A DNA stretch of 32,178 nt. It comes from Rhodospirillaceae bacterium (GTDB taxonomy: Bacteria; Pseudomonadota; Alphaproteobacteria; TMED109). The position numbers and the translations under genes were made by a program. Location of the stretch: NCBI GenBank assembly GCA_902614225.1, contig CACMKJ010000009.1, forward strand, positions 1-32,178, in the 5' to 3' direction. The notes below the pieces were generated by a model that was not told the origin of the DNA, did not search any database, and was given only the letters and a program-made list of their open reading frames with translations. Below, in pieces: positions 1 through 7,214 of the stretch. Every line of letters starts with the position of its first letter. Within the stretch, counting starts at the first letter, position 1.

Positions 1-433
1 TAATACATTTACTGTTTCCAAATATCTTATTTTTAAAATAACTAACAGCGTATGTACAGCTTTTACCTTTTAATTCATTAAACTTATTTGTGCCTCCTAA
101 AAAAATAAATTTACTTACTCCCACATCTGAGTCTCCAGATAGTCTGCTTATTTTTGTCCAAAACCTGTTGCCATCATCGAGTTCTACCTCACAATAAACT
201 ATAAGTTGCAGCAGCTTCCCTTTTTTATCCGTTCTATTACCAGAGCATTTACTTACAGAATATTTTCCTAAATTACTTGTTCCTTGTCCTTCTTGATTAA
301 AGTTAAGATAAATAGAACCATCTGGAAGAATAGTTTTATCTGTTATAATCACAGTAGCATAATTGTTTGATTTCCATTCAGCAGAGTTTATGTTGACGCT
401 CAATAATAAGAAAAAACTAAAAATATATTTCAT
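1..433 (-). CDS. Secreted four-cysteine array protein, copy 1 (3' end outside window)
   Basis: The reading frame opens at an ATG whose complement lies at 431-433 and runs leftward without a stop for 144 codons to the window edge, so the stop codon is missing. The N-terminus (MKYIFSFFLLLSVNINSAEW) is a typical Sec signal peptide. The mature part matches the neighbouring array proteins: a PDGS segment near residue 37, an SNLGKYSVSKCSG stretch, and a GGTNKFNELKGKSC motif near residue 113. The four family cysteines fall at residues 63, 81, 126 and 143, as in the 2389-2859 copy, its closest relative by eye. The protein should be exported and disulfide-bonded in the periplasm or outside the cell. 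No function is known to me. The GTxKF/GxxC motif resembles allene-oxide-cyclase/dirigent-like barrels, which is only an inference. Confidence 0.8.
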   Translation of the reverse strand, partial: MKYIFSFFLLLSVNINSAEWKSNNYATVIITDKTILPDGSIYLNFNQEGQGTSNLGKYSVSKCSGNRTDKKGKLLQLIVYCEVELDDGNRFWTKISRLSGDSDVGVSKFIFLGGTNKFNELKGKSCTYAVSYFKNKIFGNSKCI

Positions 434-475
434 TTTGACCTTGTATGATTAAAAATATTTATAAAAAGTAAATAA

Positions 476-928
476 TTAATTTAGCTTACATTTTTGTTTA
501 ATAATACTACCTTTTTCTTCAAATCTATTAACTGCATAAATACATTTTAAACTTTTATATTTACTATATTTACCAATAGCATCTAAATAAGTTGACTCTC
601 CCACACCAGCATCAAAGTTTTCTGAATTTCTATCAAACATTAAGACAAAATTATCATTACTCTTATTAATCTCTTTACAGTACATTTTTAGTAAAGTTTT
701 TTTATTTTCGAGTATAGTGTGATGACCCATACATTCTACTACTCCATAGCCACCTTGATTATCTTTCCAGTTTGCCTTTCCTTTAAACTGCCTTAAAGTT
801 ATTAGATCTGTAAACTTCATCACATCCGTATCTCTATCATCAGCAGTAAAAAAGAATTCTACTTCGTAATTAGAAGTAAATGCGTTAAATGAAAAAAGTG
901 ATATTAATAAAAGTAAAATAATTTTCAT
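476..928 (-). CDS. Secreted four-cysteine array protein, copy 2
   Basis: A 150-residue protein with a Sec signal peptide in about the first 19 residues (MKIILLLLISLFSFNAFTS). The core carries WKDNQGGYGVVECMG, a short loop to a second cysteine, a region ending in AGVG, then KYKSLKC and a C-terminal KQKCKLN. Cysteines are at residues 66, 84, 129 and 147, the standard four-cysteine spacing of this locus. The start is well supported by an AAGGAGA ribosome-binding sequence (complement at 934-940). It lies 42 bp beyond copy 1 in the same direction. The family is unnamed to me. Periplasmic or extracellular location is inferred from the signal peptide and paired cysteines; the biochemical role is unknown. 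Confidence 0.85.
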   Translation of the reverse strand: MKIILLLLISLFSFNAFTSNYEVEFFFTADDRDTDVMKFTDLITLRQFKGKANWKDNQGGYGVVECMGHHTILENKKTLLKMYCKEINKSNDNFVLMFDRNSENFDAGVGESTYLDAIGKYSKYKSLKCIYAVNRFEEKGSIIKQKCKLN

Positions 929-933
929 AGAAT

Positions 934-940
934 TCTCCTT
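934..940 (-). promoter_or_regulatory. Strong Shine-Dalgarno sequence of array copy 2
   Basis: On the minus strand this reads AAGGAGA, ending 5 bases before the ATG at 926-928. Most genes of this AT-rich window have only weak or no Shine-Dalgarno sequence, so this one both fixes the start and suggests efficient translation of this array member. Confidence 0.7.
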
Positions 941-962
941 TCTAATAATCTTATGATATTAG

Positions 963-1766
963 TCATTTCTTATTTCTTATCAGCAATTCTCCTTGCAAAT
1001 AAGTAATTGCCCTTCCTCCCATTGTTACTCTATCTCCTAAATATGAGCAATGTATTACTCCACCTCTTTTTGATAACTGTTTTGCTATCATATTTTGTTT
1101 ATATAATCGCTTAGACCAATAAGGAATAAGTTCACAATGTGCTCCACCAGTAACTGGATCTTCTGGTATTCCAAGTTTAGGAGCAAAAAATCGAGATACA
1201 AAATCTACGTTTTTTCCTGGCGCAGTGACAATAATACCATCGTAAGGCAATTTTCTTATTATATTTAAGTTTGGTACAATTTTAATAATTTCTTCTTCAT
1301 TATTAAAAACTACCAACCCATATTTACAATAAAGAAACGATGTTGGTCTAACACCAAAAGCTCTATACAATTCTTCTAGACTATGATTTATAATTTTAGG
1401 TTCATATGCAGGAAAGTTCATAGTCAATAGGTTACCATTTCTATTAACAGTCAAAACATCACCTGATTTAATATTAAATTCAATATAATCCGATTTATAA
1501 TTCATTTCAGAGTATATAATATGTGCAGTTGCAAGTGTAGCATGTCCACATAAATCAATTTCAACTTTAGGTGTAAACCATCTAAGAGAAAATTTATCCT
1601 TTTTTTTAATTAAAAAAGCAGTTTCTGATAAATTATTTTCTAAAGCTATTGATTGCATAGCTTCATCAGGTAACCATTTATCTAAAAGACAAACTGCTGC
1701 AGGGTTACCAGAAAATAAATTATTAGTAAATGCATCTACTTGATATATTTTTATTTTAGTATTCAT
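963..1766 (-). CDS. PhzF-family isomerase/epimerase-like protein
   Basis: This 267-residue protein is a full-length member of the PhzF family (diaminopimelate-epimerase-like fold; members include PhzF isomerase and YddE/YHI9-type proteins of unknown substrate). Family landmarks are in order: QVDAFTNNLFSGNPAAV at residues 9-25, the catalytic glutamate in NNLSETAF (Glu48), DLCGHATLA at 71-79, and EDPVTGGAHC near residue 203. The family catalyses proton-transfer isomerisation with the glutamate as acid/base and needs no cofactor. It has no signal peptide, so it is cytoplasmic. It sits inside the array of secreted proteins and points the same way, but no phenazine genes are nearby, so the substrate cannot be given. 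No clear Shine-Dalgarno sequence precedes the ATG. Confidence 0.92.
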   Translation of the reverse strand: MNTKIKIYQVDAFTNNLFSGNPAAVCLLDKWLPDEAMQSIALENNLSETAFLIKKKDKFSLRWFTPKVEIDLCGHATLATAHIIYSEMNYKSDYIEFNIKSGDVLTVNRNGNLLTMNFPAYEPKIINHSLEELYRAFGVRPTSFLYCKYGLVVFNNEEEIIKIVPNLNIIRKLPYDGIIVTAPGKNVDFVSRFFAPKLGIPEDPVTGGAHCELIPYWSKRLYKQNMIAKQLSKRGGVIHCSYLGDRVTMGGRAITYLQGELLIRNKK

Positions 1767-1863
1767 GCCATGGTTTTATCTTTAATGTCACTTAATAAAG
1801 AGCACTAAATCATTTTGTAAATTTTATTTACTTAATCATGACAAACAAAACTGAAAACATCTA

Positions 1864-2232
1864 CTAATTAATAGAACTTTTGCATTTTCCTGGTACAAAC
1901 AATACGTCATCAACATATTCTATTGCGTAAGTACAAGTAAAGCCTATAAGGTTCTTCCAAAATCCCGTTCCATCCATTATATCTGTTTGTCCTATCGTCC
2001 TGTCTAATGTAGAACCCTTTTTCCGTTTTCCCATAGAAATATAAGTATCTCTATTCTGATCCTTGTTATCACATGCAAAATACATATTTTCTAAGGTATT
2101 CTCTATAGAACCAAAACAGTTTGTAATAGCATAATTTCCTATATTATCTGTAAATGTTGACTCATTTTTAATAAGTGTTCTAGATTTATTACTATCTATA
2201 CTAATACTTTCGTTTATTGTTCTTTTTTGCAT
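1864..2232 (-). CDS. Array protein copy 3, lacking a signal peptide (possibly decayed)
   Basis: A 122-residue reading frame that aligns with the mature part of the secreted array family: FTDNIGNYAITNCFG, FACDN, MDGTGFWKNLIGFTCTYAIEY and PGKCK. Cysteines are at residues 39, 54, 100 and 117. Unlike the other copies it begins with MQKRTINESISIDS, which is hydrophilic, and an in-frame stop lies a few codons upstream of the ATG. I find no signal-peptide coding sequence in the other frames just upstream, and no Shine-Dalgarno sequence. The simplest reading is that the 5' end has been lost and this is a pseudogene in the making. A cytoplasmic variant is possible but would be odd for a disulfide-type protein. 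Confidence 0.6.
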   Translation of the reverse strand: MQKRTINESISIDSNKSRTLIKNESTFTDNIGNYAITNCFGSIENTLENMYFACDNKDQNRDTYISMGKRKKGSTLDRTIGQTDIMDGTGFWKNLIGFTCTYAIEYVDDVLFVPGKCKSSIN

Positions 2233-2388
2233 TAGATGTTATTATTAAATGCTTTGCGATAACTCTTACCGATGTAATGATAAAAATTGTTTATGTTATA
2301 TATAACCTTTGTATATAAGCGGTTAATACTTTAGCTATTTTTTTTTAGATCATTTTTTTTCATAATTTAAATTATTCTTAACTTCAAA

Positions 2389-2859
2389 TTATCTAAAATC
2401 ATTTAAAAATTTTTCATCTACTTCACATTTTAATTTAACATATGCTTGGTCCTTAAAAAAACTAACTGCATACTTACATTTTTTATTTTTAATTTGCTCA
2501 AAAGGTTTTGTTCCACCAGCTATAACAATATATCCAATGCCTGCATCAATATCCGTTCTAGATCTCTTCATAAAAAAGGTATACGAGTCGTTATTTGATA
2601 ATTCAACATTACAATAAAAGTCTTGTTCTAATAATTTATTCTCTTTTGATAGCCTATGTCCTGCACAATTAAGAATTTCATATAGCCCCAAATTATTTGT
2701 TCCGGACCCTTGTGTATCTAAAGTAGAATAAGTAGATCCATCAGGTAATATAATTTTTTTTGTAATATTTAGAGTATTAATACTATTTGATTCATAATAT
2801 TCTTCTGCATTTAATGAAAATAAATAAAAATTTAAAATAAAAAAAAGAATATATTTCAT
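2389..2859 (-). CDS. Secreted four-cysteine array protein, copy 4
   Basis: A 156-residue protein with a signal peptide (MKYILFFILNFYLFSLNA) and the family core: ILPDGSTYSTLDTQGSGTNN, NLGLYEILNCAG, an AGIGYIVIAGGTKPF motif and KKCKYAVSFF. Cysteines are at residues 65, 83, 128 and 145. It is closest by eye to copy 1 at the window start (shared PDGS.Y, GTxNLG.Y and CxYAVSxFK), which suggests a duplication that spanned or bracketed the genes between them. The C-terminal tail (DEKFLNDFR) is about 10 residues longer than in copy 2. Probably exported; function unknown. Confidence 0.85.
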   Translation of the reverse strand: MKYILFFILNFYLFSLNAEEYYESNSINTLNITKKIILPDGSTYSTLDTQGSGTNNLGLYEILNCAGHRLSKENKLLEQDFYCNVELSNNDSYTFFMKRSRTDIDAGIGYIVIAGGTKPFEQIKNKKCKYAVSFFKDQAYVKLKCEVDEKFLNDFR

Positions 2860-2983
2860 AAAAATAATTTATATTATTACTTTTAGAATTTATAGTTATA
2901 TTTGTTAAATAAAATCACTAAATTTTCTATTATTTATATAATAAGGTATTTTTAGAAATTAAATAATTAGAAATTTAACTTTT

Positions 2984-3331
2984 ATGTACTATTTAAAAAG
3001 TATGAGACTTATATTAGTAATAGCTACAATAATTTTATTTTCAGCCTGTACTACAAAATATACAGGTTCCCATACAAACCTTAAAAAATTTAATAAAGAC
3101 ATAAATTATTGTTTAAAAAAATCATGTCTGAATAAAACTAAGAATTTTTTAAATACTATGTCGATTATCTCATCTGCTTTAGCTTACGGCGGAGGAGGTG
3201 GAGGTGGAGGTAGCGGTAGCTTTCAACAGAATAAAATTTCTTATAAAGTTTTTAACCTTTGTTTGAAGGAAAAAGGATATTTTAAAGATGAAAATGGTAT
3301 TTTTGAATTACCTAATTTAACTTGTAATTAA
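2984..3331 (+). CDS. Small putative lipoprotein with octaglycine tract
   Basis: A 115-residue protein running opposite to its neighbours. The N-terminus has a hydrophobic stretch ending in LFSAC (Cys22), a lipobox-like site expected to be lipidated after export. The ATG at 3002 (seventh codon, MRLILVIATIILFSAC) is an equally plausible start and gives a more typical signal peptide. The mature protein is lysine- and asparagine-rich, has further cysteines (NYCLKKSC, NLCLKEK, LTCN), and in its middle carries eight consecutive glycines followed by SGS after SSALAY, a flexible or membrane-contacting linker. It is not a member of the four-cysteine barrel family. No named homologue is recognised; location in the outer or inner membrane is inferred. 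Confidence 0.7.
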   Translation: MYYLKSMRLILVIATIILFSACTTKYTGSHTNLKKFNKDINYCLKKSCLNKTKNFLNTMSIISSALAYGGGGGGGGSGSFQQNKISYKVFNLCLKEKGYFKDENGIFELPNLTCN

Positions 3332-3378
3332 AAAAATTATTACTTTTAACTTTTTTAGATTTAAATATTAAAAAATTT

Positions 3379-3867
3379 TTACAACCCTAATCTTTTATTA
3401 ATTTCTTTGTCCTTTGAACACTTTACTTTTATAATACTTCCTTGTCCTCTAGATCTACCTTCAGTATCAATCCATAAAACTCCATAAGGACATACCACTC
3501 CTGTAAGATTTTTATACTTATTAGTACCGTCTATAAAAGTCATTTGTCCAACACCCGCTGATTCAAAAGAATTTCTTGATAAATTAACCCAAAATTTATC
3601 TTTTTTATTATCTGTTGCTACACAATATCCGTTTAAATCAACATCTTTTTTTATTGTTGTAAATGCTGATAATACACAAGACATATTTCCATAATTTCCA
3701 AGACTATCTTCCCAAACTCCATCTGGTAAAAACATAGAGAACTTATCTTTATTAGGCATTTCTACTACATTATTATCTGAATTTTCTTTAGGGTACCAAT
3801 TAAGATTGTACCCTTCACTTAATAATTTGGTAGTAATTAAAAAACATAAAAAAATAATTTTTTTCAT
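3379..3867 (-). CDS. Secreted four-cysteine array protein, copy 5
   Basis: A 162-residue protein with a signal peptide (MKKIIFLCFLITTKLLS) and the array core: FLPDGVWEDSLGNYGNMSC, NGYCVATD, SAGVGQMTFIDGTNKYKNL, GVVCPYGV and IKVKCSKD. Family cysteines are at residues 64, 82, 126 and 150; Cys8 lies in the signal peptide. The GTNKYKNLTG segment is the best-preserved form of the family's GTGKY motif in this copy. It converges with the lipoprotein gene across a 47-bp spacer. It and copy 6 share CPYGV, so they are probably sister copies although they lie on opposite strands. Function unknown. Confidence 0.85.
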   Translation of the reverse strand: MKKIIFLCFLITTKLLSEGYNLNWYPKENSDNNVVEMPNKDKFSMFLPDGVWEDSLGNYGNMSCVLSAFTTIKKDVDLNGYCVATDNKKDKFWVNLSRNSFESAGVGQMTFIDGTNKYKNLTGVVCPYGVLWIDTEGRSRGQGSIIKVKCSKDKEINKRLGL

Positions 3868-3954
3868 ATTTCAAATCTATCTCATTCTTAATGGAATTTA
3901 TAGCGATATTTAAAAATATTTGGATATTTATGATAAGAGTATTATATTAAAAAA

Positions 3955-4404
3955 ATGAAAATATTTCTTTTACTCATTCTAATGTTACCATCAAAAATTT
4001 TTGCTAAAGAATATATTTATGAGGTAGGTGGTACAAATACATCAGCAGATGCAAATACTATAGAATATCCAGATGGAAGCAAATTCATAGTTTATCATGG
4101 TGAGTATGCTGCTTGGAAAGATAATAAAGGTGATTACGGTAGAGAAAAATGTATAGGTTATGTATTAGTTAATAAAGATAAAAGTGCTGATGTGCATTTT
4201 AGATGTATTGCTTCTAATCAGAATGGTGATACATTTTGGACAACACGTAATAGAAAATCTGTTGTTGAAGAAGGTGGAGGAGGAATAAATACCTACACAG
4301 CAGGCACAGGTAAATATAAAAAAATGGTAGGTATAAAATGTCCTTATGGAGTTCAATATCACGAAGATATTGTTTGGTACACTCATAAGTGTAAATTAAA
4401 TTAA
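3955..4404 (+). CDS. Secreted four-cysteine array protein, copy 6 (inverted)
   Basis: This is the only array member on the plus strand. It encodes 149 residues with a signal peptide (MKIFLLLILMLPSKIFA) followed by EYPDGSKFIVYHGEYAAWKD, KGDYGREKCIG, FRCIAS, an EEGGGGINTYTAGTGKYKK stretch, GIKCPYGV and THKCKLN. Cysteines are at residues 66, 84, 129 and 146. The canonical GTGKYKKMVG motif is intact. It diverges from copy 5 (87 bp apart), and its stop codon overlaps that of the convergent gene at 4401 by 4 bp. The inversion relative to copy 5 implies a past rearrangement of this segment. Exported protein of unknown role. Confidence 0.87.
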   Translation: MKIFLLLILMLPSKIFAKEYIYEVGGTNTSADANTIEYPDGSKFIVYHGEYAAWKDNKGDYGREKCIGYVLVNKDKSADVHFRCIASNQNGDTFWTTRNRKSVVEEGGGGINTYTAGTGKYKKMVGIKCPYGVQYHEDIVWYTHKCKLN

Positions 4405-4925
4405 TTAATTCTTTTCCAGTACCTTATAACTTCATCTTTTTCTTCACCCCATTCTTTATCTCTATACACTAAGGACTTTTTATCTAGTTCCCAAGATTGT
4501 TTGCCAGTTATGGAGGTAAGTACTAGTTTATTACCTTTAAAAGAAACATTATATTCTCTCATGCCTTCCCAAGGAGATTTTTTTTTTACTGTTTTAATAT
4601 TATTTTCTATCAATAATAACTTCCAATCATGCCATCCAATATGAAATAATTTACTATTAATTTTATATCTTCCCCAACCAATTAACTCTACAGACTTATT
4701 TAAATTCATATTTTTATCCATAGTAATTAAAGCATTATTGTTATTTATGACTAATACTCCTGCTACTTCTGGGTAATCATATTGTATTTTATTTTCTGTC
4801 CAATAAACGAGTTCATACCTGCCTTCTAATAAACTTTTAATATCATTTATATTATCAGATGAATTTGCCTTTAAATAATTTAATAACAAAAAAAAACTTA
4901 ATAAATAAATTTTTAAATATTTCAT
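4401..4925 (-). CDS. Secreted lipocalin-like protein
   Basis: A 174-residue protein with a signal peptide (MKYLKIYLLSFFLLLNYLKA). It is not an array copy: it lacks the four-cysteine and GTGKY pattern and has no cysteine in the mature part. The sequence LEGRYELVYWTENKIQYDYP near residue 34, then GVLVINNNNALITM, GWGRYKINSKLFHI and a late GNKLVLTS...SWELDKKSLVYR, follows the strand pattern of lipocalin-like domains (G-x-W/Y-x-L-v at the start, G.l.y...G in strand B, gd.L.L near the end). That assignment is by pattern only. An AAGGAG sequence (complement at 4931-4936) supports the start. Its 3' end overlaps copy 6 by 4 bp. Probably a periplasmic beta-barrel binding protein; ligand unknown. Confidence 0.65.
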   Translation of the reverse strand: MKYLKIYLLSFFLLLNYLKANSSDNINDIKSLLEGRYELVYWTENKIQYDYPEVAGVLVINNNNALITMDKNMNLNKSVELIGWGRYKINSKLFHIGWHDWKLLLIENNIKTVKKKSPWEGMREYNVSFKGNKLVLTSITGKQSWELDKKSLVYRDKEWGEEKDEVIRYWKRIN

Positions 4926-5005
4926 ACTCTCTCCTTTAATTAAATTAAATGCTGATTAAAATAATATAAGTACTAACTTATTGTACATAACTAAACACTA
5001 AAGCA

Positions 5006-5067
5006 CTATTCTAAAGTTAGTGAGTAGATGCTAACTTTGATTAAACAAAAGTACCAAATTATTCAGG
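5006..5067 (-). repeat. 3'-end repeat of array group B, unit 1
   Basis: This segment just after and including the last codons of the 5059 gene resembles those at 7766-7830 and 8984-9046. Shared blocks on the plus strand are CTATTCTA(A/C)AGT, a GAGTAG or ATAG(A/G) block, AACAAAAGTAC and AATTATTCAGG (the last is the stop codon plus the ProGlu codons). Conservation across a non-coding stretch suggests it moved with the gene when the copies were made, or that it is a transcription end or recombination site. Confidence 0.6.
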
Positions 5068-5550
5068 TTTTTTATAGTTTTGAACTCTTTCCAAGGTCTT
5101 ATTAGTTATTTCACAATTTCCTTGCCACATAAATTTGCTATCTATAAGTGGTGTATATGCTCCTATACATTTTTGACCTATTAATTCTTCCCATCTACCC
5201 GTGCCTGAAACAATTTCAAAGGTCTGTACAGTAGCATCTTGGTTTACGCTTCCTCTTTTTACAAAGAATTGAGCATAAAAATAGTCACCATTTACTTCTG
5301 TCCACTTAGACATAATATTTGAAGATGAAATTCCATTGATTATTTCTAGTATTCCTTTTGCTGTAAGACTACCATTAATTCCTATATTTGTTAACCACAC
5401 AGCATCATTACTCCAAGCAAAGAACTTTCTGCTATCACTAACTTCATATACATCATATTTGTCTTTACCAAATGCCTCTATTTTTAATTCTGCACTATTT
5501 ACTGAATTTAATAAAAGAATTAAGAATAAGTTTAAAATAATAATTTTCAT
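5059..5550 (-). CDS. Secreted array protein, group B copy 7 (first cysteine pair lost)
   Basis: A 163-residue protein with signal peptide MKIIILNLFLILLLNSVNSA, then ELKIEAFGKDKYDVYEVSD, an NIGINGSLTAKG block, SSSNIM, IVSGTGRWEELIGQKCIGAYTP and MWQGNCEITN, ending in NYKKPE. It is closest to the 9038 copy (ELK.EAFGK, NIGI.G, SSNIM). The third and fourth family cysteines are kept (128 and 146), but the first two are replaced by Ala64 and Ser81. Losing both members of one pair while keeping the other argues that cysteines 1-2 and 3-4 are disulfide partners. Group B proteins have an extra C-terminal helix-like tail (ERVQNYKKPE) absent from group A. Function unknown; export inferred. Confidence 0.85.
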   Translation of the reverse strand: MKIIILNLFLILLLNSVNSAELKIEAFGKDKYDVYEVSDSRKFFAWSNDAVWLTNIGINGSLTAKGILEIINGISSSNIMSKWTEVNGDYFYAQFFVKRGSVNQDATVQTFEIVSGTGRWEELIGQKCIGAYTPLIDSKFMWQGNCEITNKTLERVQNYKKPE

Positions 5551-5640
5551 AATTACCCTTTTTTTACCATATTTTATTTTTTTATAAAAAAGTACTTATT
5601 AATTAGTTAAGTAAATATATCAAAACTAAGAAAAAAAGGA

Positions 5641-5793
5641 ATGACTTTAAATAATATTGCGGACCATCTAAAAAAAAAAAAATCCTTAGTACAAGAGCAA
5701 GGAAATTTAAAGGTAGTCATGTCTATTCTATAATGAAAGGAAAAAGAATAAGAGATGAAAGGTTGAAAGAAAAGTATTGCTGTATAGGATAGT
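5641..5793 (+). pseudogene. Frameshifted fragment of a resolvase-type helix-turn-helix protein
   Basis: The stretch 5551-6026 has no intact gene. Reading plus strand from 5641 gives MTLNNIADHLKKKK. After a run of twelve adenines (5671-5682) the match continues in another frame as ILSTRARKFKGSHVYSIMKG and KRIRDERLKEKY until a stop at 5791-5793. Joined, this reproduces the pattern of the DNA-binding domain found downstream of serine-recombinase catalytic domains and in many small phage/marine proteins (S.r.IA..LN..gi.T.rGk.f....VysilK....R.eR). It parallels the fragment at 9615-9977 (IAxHL, NVYSVLKR). I read it as a decayed remnant with a homopolymer frameshift. A 32-residue product from the first frame alone is unlikely to be functional. 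The rest of 5794-6026 shows nothing I can name, apart from a GTAGG.GCGTAATCA segment at 5893-5907 that echoes the group B 3' repeat. Confidence 0.55.
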
Positions 5794-6026
5794 TTTTAGT
5801 TAATCAACTTATTTGTTTAATAAGAAGCAACTTAAAAATTTTTTTAAATGTTAACTCAGTAAAATTTTATACTAATAATTGCCTTAAAAAATGTAGGTGC
5901 GTAATCACACCACTATTTTACCGTAACCGATTATATTCTTTTTTCGATTTGCAATAATTTCAGTATTTCTTTGTACTTGAAATATATCATTTATATTCAG
6001 TTTTATAATATAAGCATAAAATAGAA

Positions 6027-6542
6027 TTATTCAGGCTTCTTATAACTTTTCATCCTTTCTATAGTCATATCAGAAACTTGGCATTTACCGCTCCATAGAA
6101 AACTAGCATTTTGAAACGCCTTATCAAAAGTTGTTATTTGTGAAAAAGCACCTAAACAAGACTCTCCAACAATCTCTAGCCACTTACCTGTTCCTGCAAT
6201 AACTCTAAATTTTTGTAAACCATAAGCATCCTGTTCACCTCTAGATGGTGTAAACTCCGTAAAAACTTTTTCTCCATCACCATCTACACTTTCACAAACA
6301 AAAAAACCTCCTTGTTCAATATTTTTTTTAAAAGTGTTGTATCCTTTACACTCTGTGCTCGCATTTGTTCCTACACTAGTTGTAGTAATTGCCCTGTTTC
6401 TAAAAAATACAATTTGTTCATCTTTGGAGATAGAAAATATTTTATCAAGACTGTAGTGTCCATAAGCATTCCATGCTAGCTCAGCAGATAAAACATTTTT
6501 AAAAATAAGAAGGTATATAACTAAGTATAGTATTATTTTCAT
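6027..6542 (-). CDS. Secreted four-cysteine array protein, group B copy 8
   Basis: A 171-residue protein from the ATG at 6540-6542, chosen over the upstream TTG at 6563 because AAAAGGAT (complement 6549-6556) is correctly spaced before it and MKIILYLVIYLLIFKNVLSA is then a normal signal peptide. The core has SVGTNASTECKG, GGFFVCESVDGDGEKVFTEF, VIAGTGKWLEIVGESCLGAF and LWSGKCQVSD, with tail YKKPE. All four cysteines are present (65, 83, 129, 154), so it looks ancestral relative to the group B copies that lost a pair. The C.G...C...DGDK.F...GTGK...G pattern is one I associate with uncharacterised secreted proteins of other alphaproteobacteria. Role unknown. Confidence 0.86.
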   Translation of the reverse strand: MKIILYLVIYLLIFKNVLSAELAWNAYGHYSLDKIFSISKDEQIVFFRNRAITTTSVGTNASTECKGYNTFKKNIEQGGFFVCESVDGDGEKVFTEFTPSRGEQDAYGLQKFRVIAGTGKWLEIVGESCLGAFSQITTFDKAFQNASFLWSGKCQVSDMTIERMKSYKKPE

Positions 6543-6849
6543 AAAATTATCCTTTTTAAACAAAACATTGTTAAATTATCATATTAATTACATCCTTACC
6601 ATAAATTTAAAATTTCTAAATCAAAGTGAATATCTATTACTCATATTTTATAGTAGATAAAGATTTGTTTTGGGGAGAAAACAGTTCGAAGGTAATATTA
6701 AATGGTATTATAAGTTATTACTCCCGAATTTACTTCTAATTTAAAGTTACTGGAAATATTTTAAAATATTGGTTTGTCAAGAATTTATTTAATATGTTGT
6801 CAAAATGTTATTGTGAATATATAACTTTGAATAAGTAATTAATCCAATA
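6543..6849. other. Intergenic stretch without a recognisable gene
   Basis: Apart from the ribosome-binding site of copy 8 at its left edge I see no reading frame with coding character, no RNA gene and no GC-rich hairpin in these 307 bases. It is very AT-rich and may simply hold the promoter of the leftward gene at 6027 and the end of the leftward gene at 6850. Confidence 0.5.
6549..6556 (-). promoter_or_regulatory. Ribosome-binding site fixing the start of array copy 8
   Basis: On the minus strand this reads AAAAGGAT, with AGGA seven bases before the ATG at 6542. It decides for that ATG over the TTG at 6563 that would add MFKKDNF ahead of the signal peptide. Confidence 0.65.
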
Positions 6850-7179
6850 TTAAAACTTTGTTTCTGAAATTATTATTCCCCTATTTGAAGAGATTTTCCA
6901 GACAATACCAGTCTCTACTTCAAAATCCTTCTCTGCCAATTTAAATATCTTTTGGCACTCCTTAAAAGCACTATCGTCTTTATATTCCCAATGATGCCCT
7001 AATCTATAAATATTGTCTTTATCCCATATTCTACTAATAGTTTGTCTTAAAGCACCTGCTTTTTTTAATTTTTCAGAATACTTAGTTATTATTTCCTGCC
7101 ATACCATTTCTGCCATTCTCATTTCACTTTTTGATATAAAATCAGTAATTATATAACTTATTAATTTTGTTTCTGCCAT
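6850..7179 (-). CDS. Small cytoplasmic protein, possible dimeric alpha-beta barrel, paralogue of 8615 gene
   Basis: A 109-residue protein with no signal peptide or membrane segment. Its centre (HWEYKDDSAFKECQKIFK) matches the 8615-8932 protein (CEYENDDSFQKCQKVFL), so the two are diverged paralogues sharing an EYxxDxxFxxCQKxF motif. The layout (strand, helix with KKAGALRQTISRIW, strand ending in EY, helix DSAFKECQKIFK, strand) is what one would expect of a ferredoxin-like dimeric alpha-beta barrel of the NIPSNAP/ABM type. That is an inference from the pattern of hydrophobic residues, not a recognised family match. It is embedded in the secreted array and points the same way as its flanking array genes. 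Function unknown. Confidence 0.72.
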   Translation of the reverse strand: MAETKLISYIITDFISKSEMRMAEMVWQEIITKYSEKLKKAGALRQTISRIWDKDNIYRLGHHWEYKDDSAFKECQKIFKLAEKDFEVETGIVWKISSNRGIIISETKF

Positions 7180-7214
7180 TTATCTTTATTAAATATTTTT
7201 CTAAATTTATAAAT

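Noticed and set aside
3332-3378. Bidirectional terminator between the convergent genes
   Set aside because: The spacer is A/T runs without a GC-containing stem, so a factor-independent terminator cannot be supported from sequence in such an AT-rich background.
5336-5587. 83-residue plus-strand frame
   Set aside because: Antisense to the signal peptide and N-terminus of the 5059 array gene; its hydrophobic C-terminus is the reverse reading of the signal-peptide codons.
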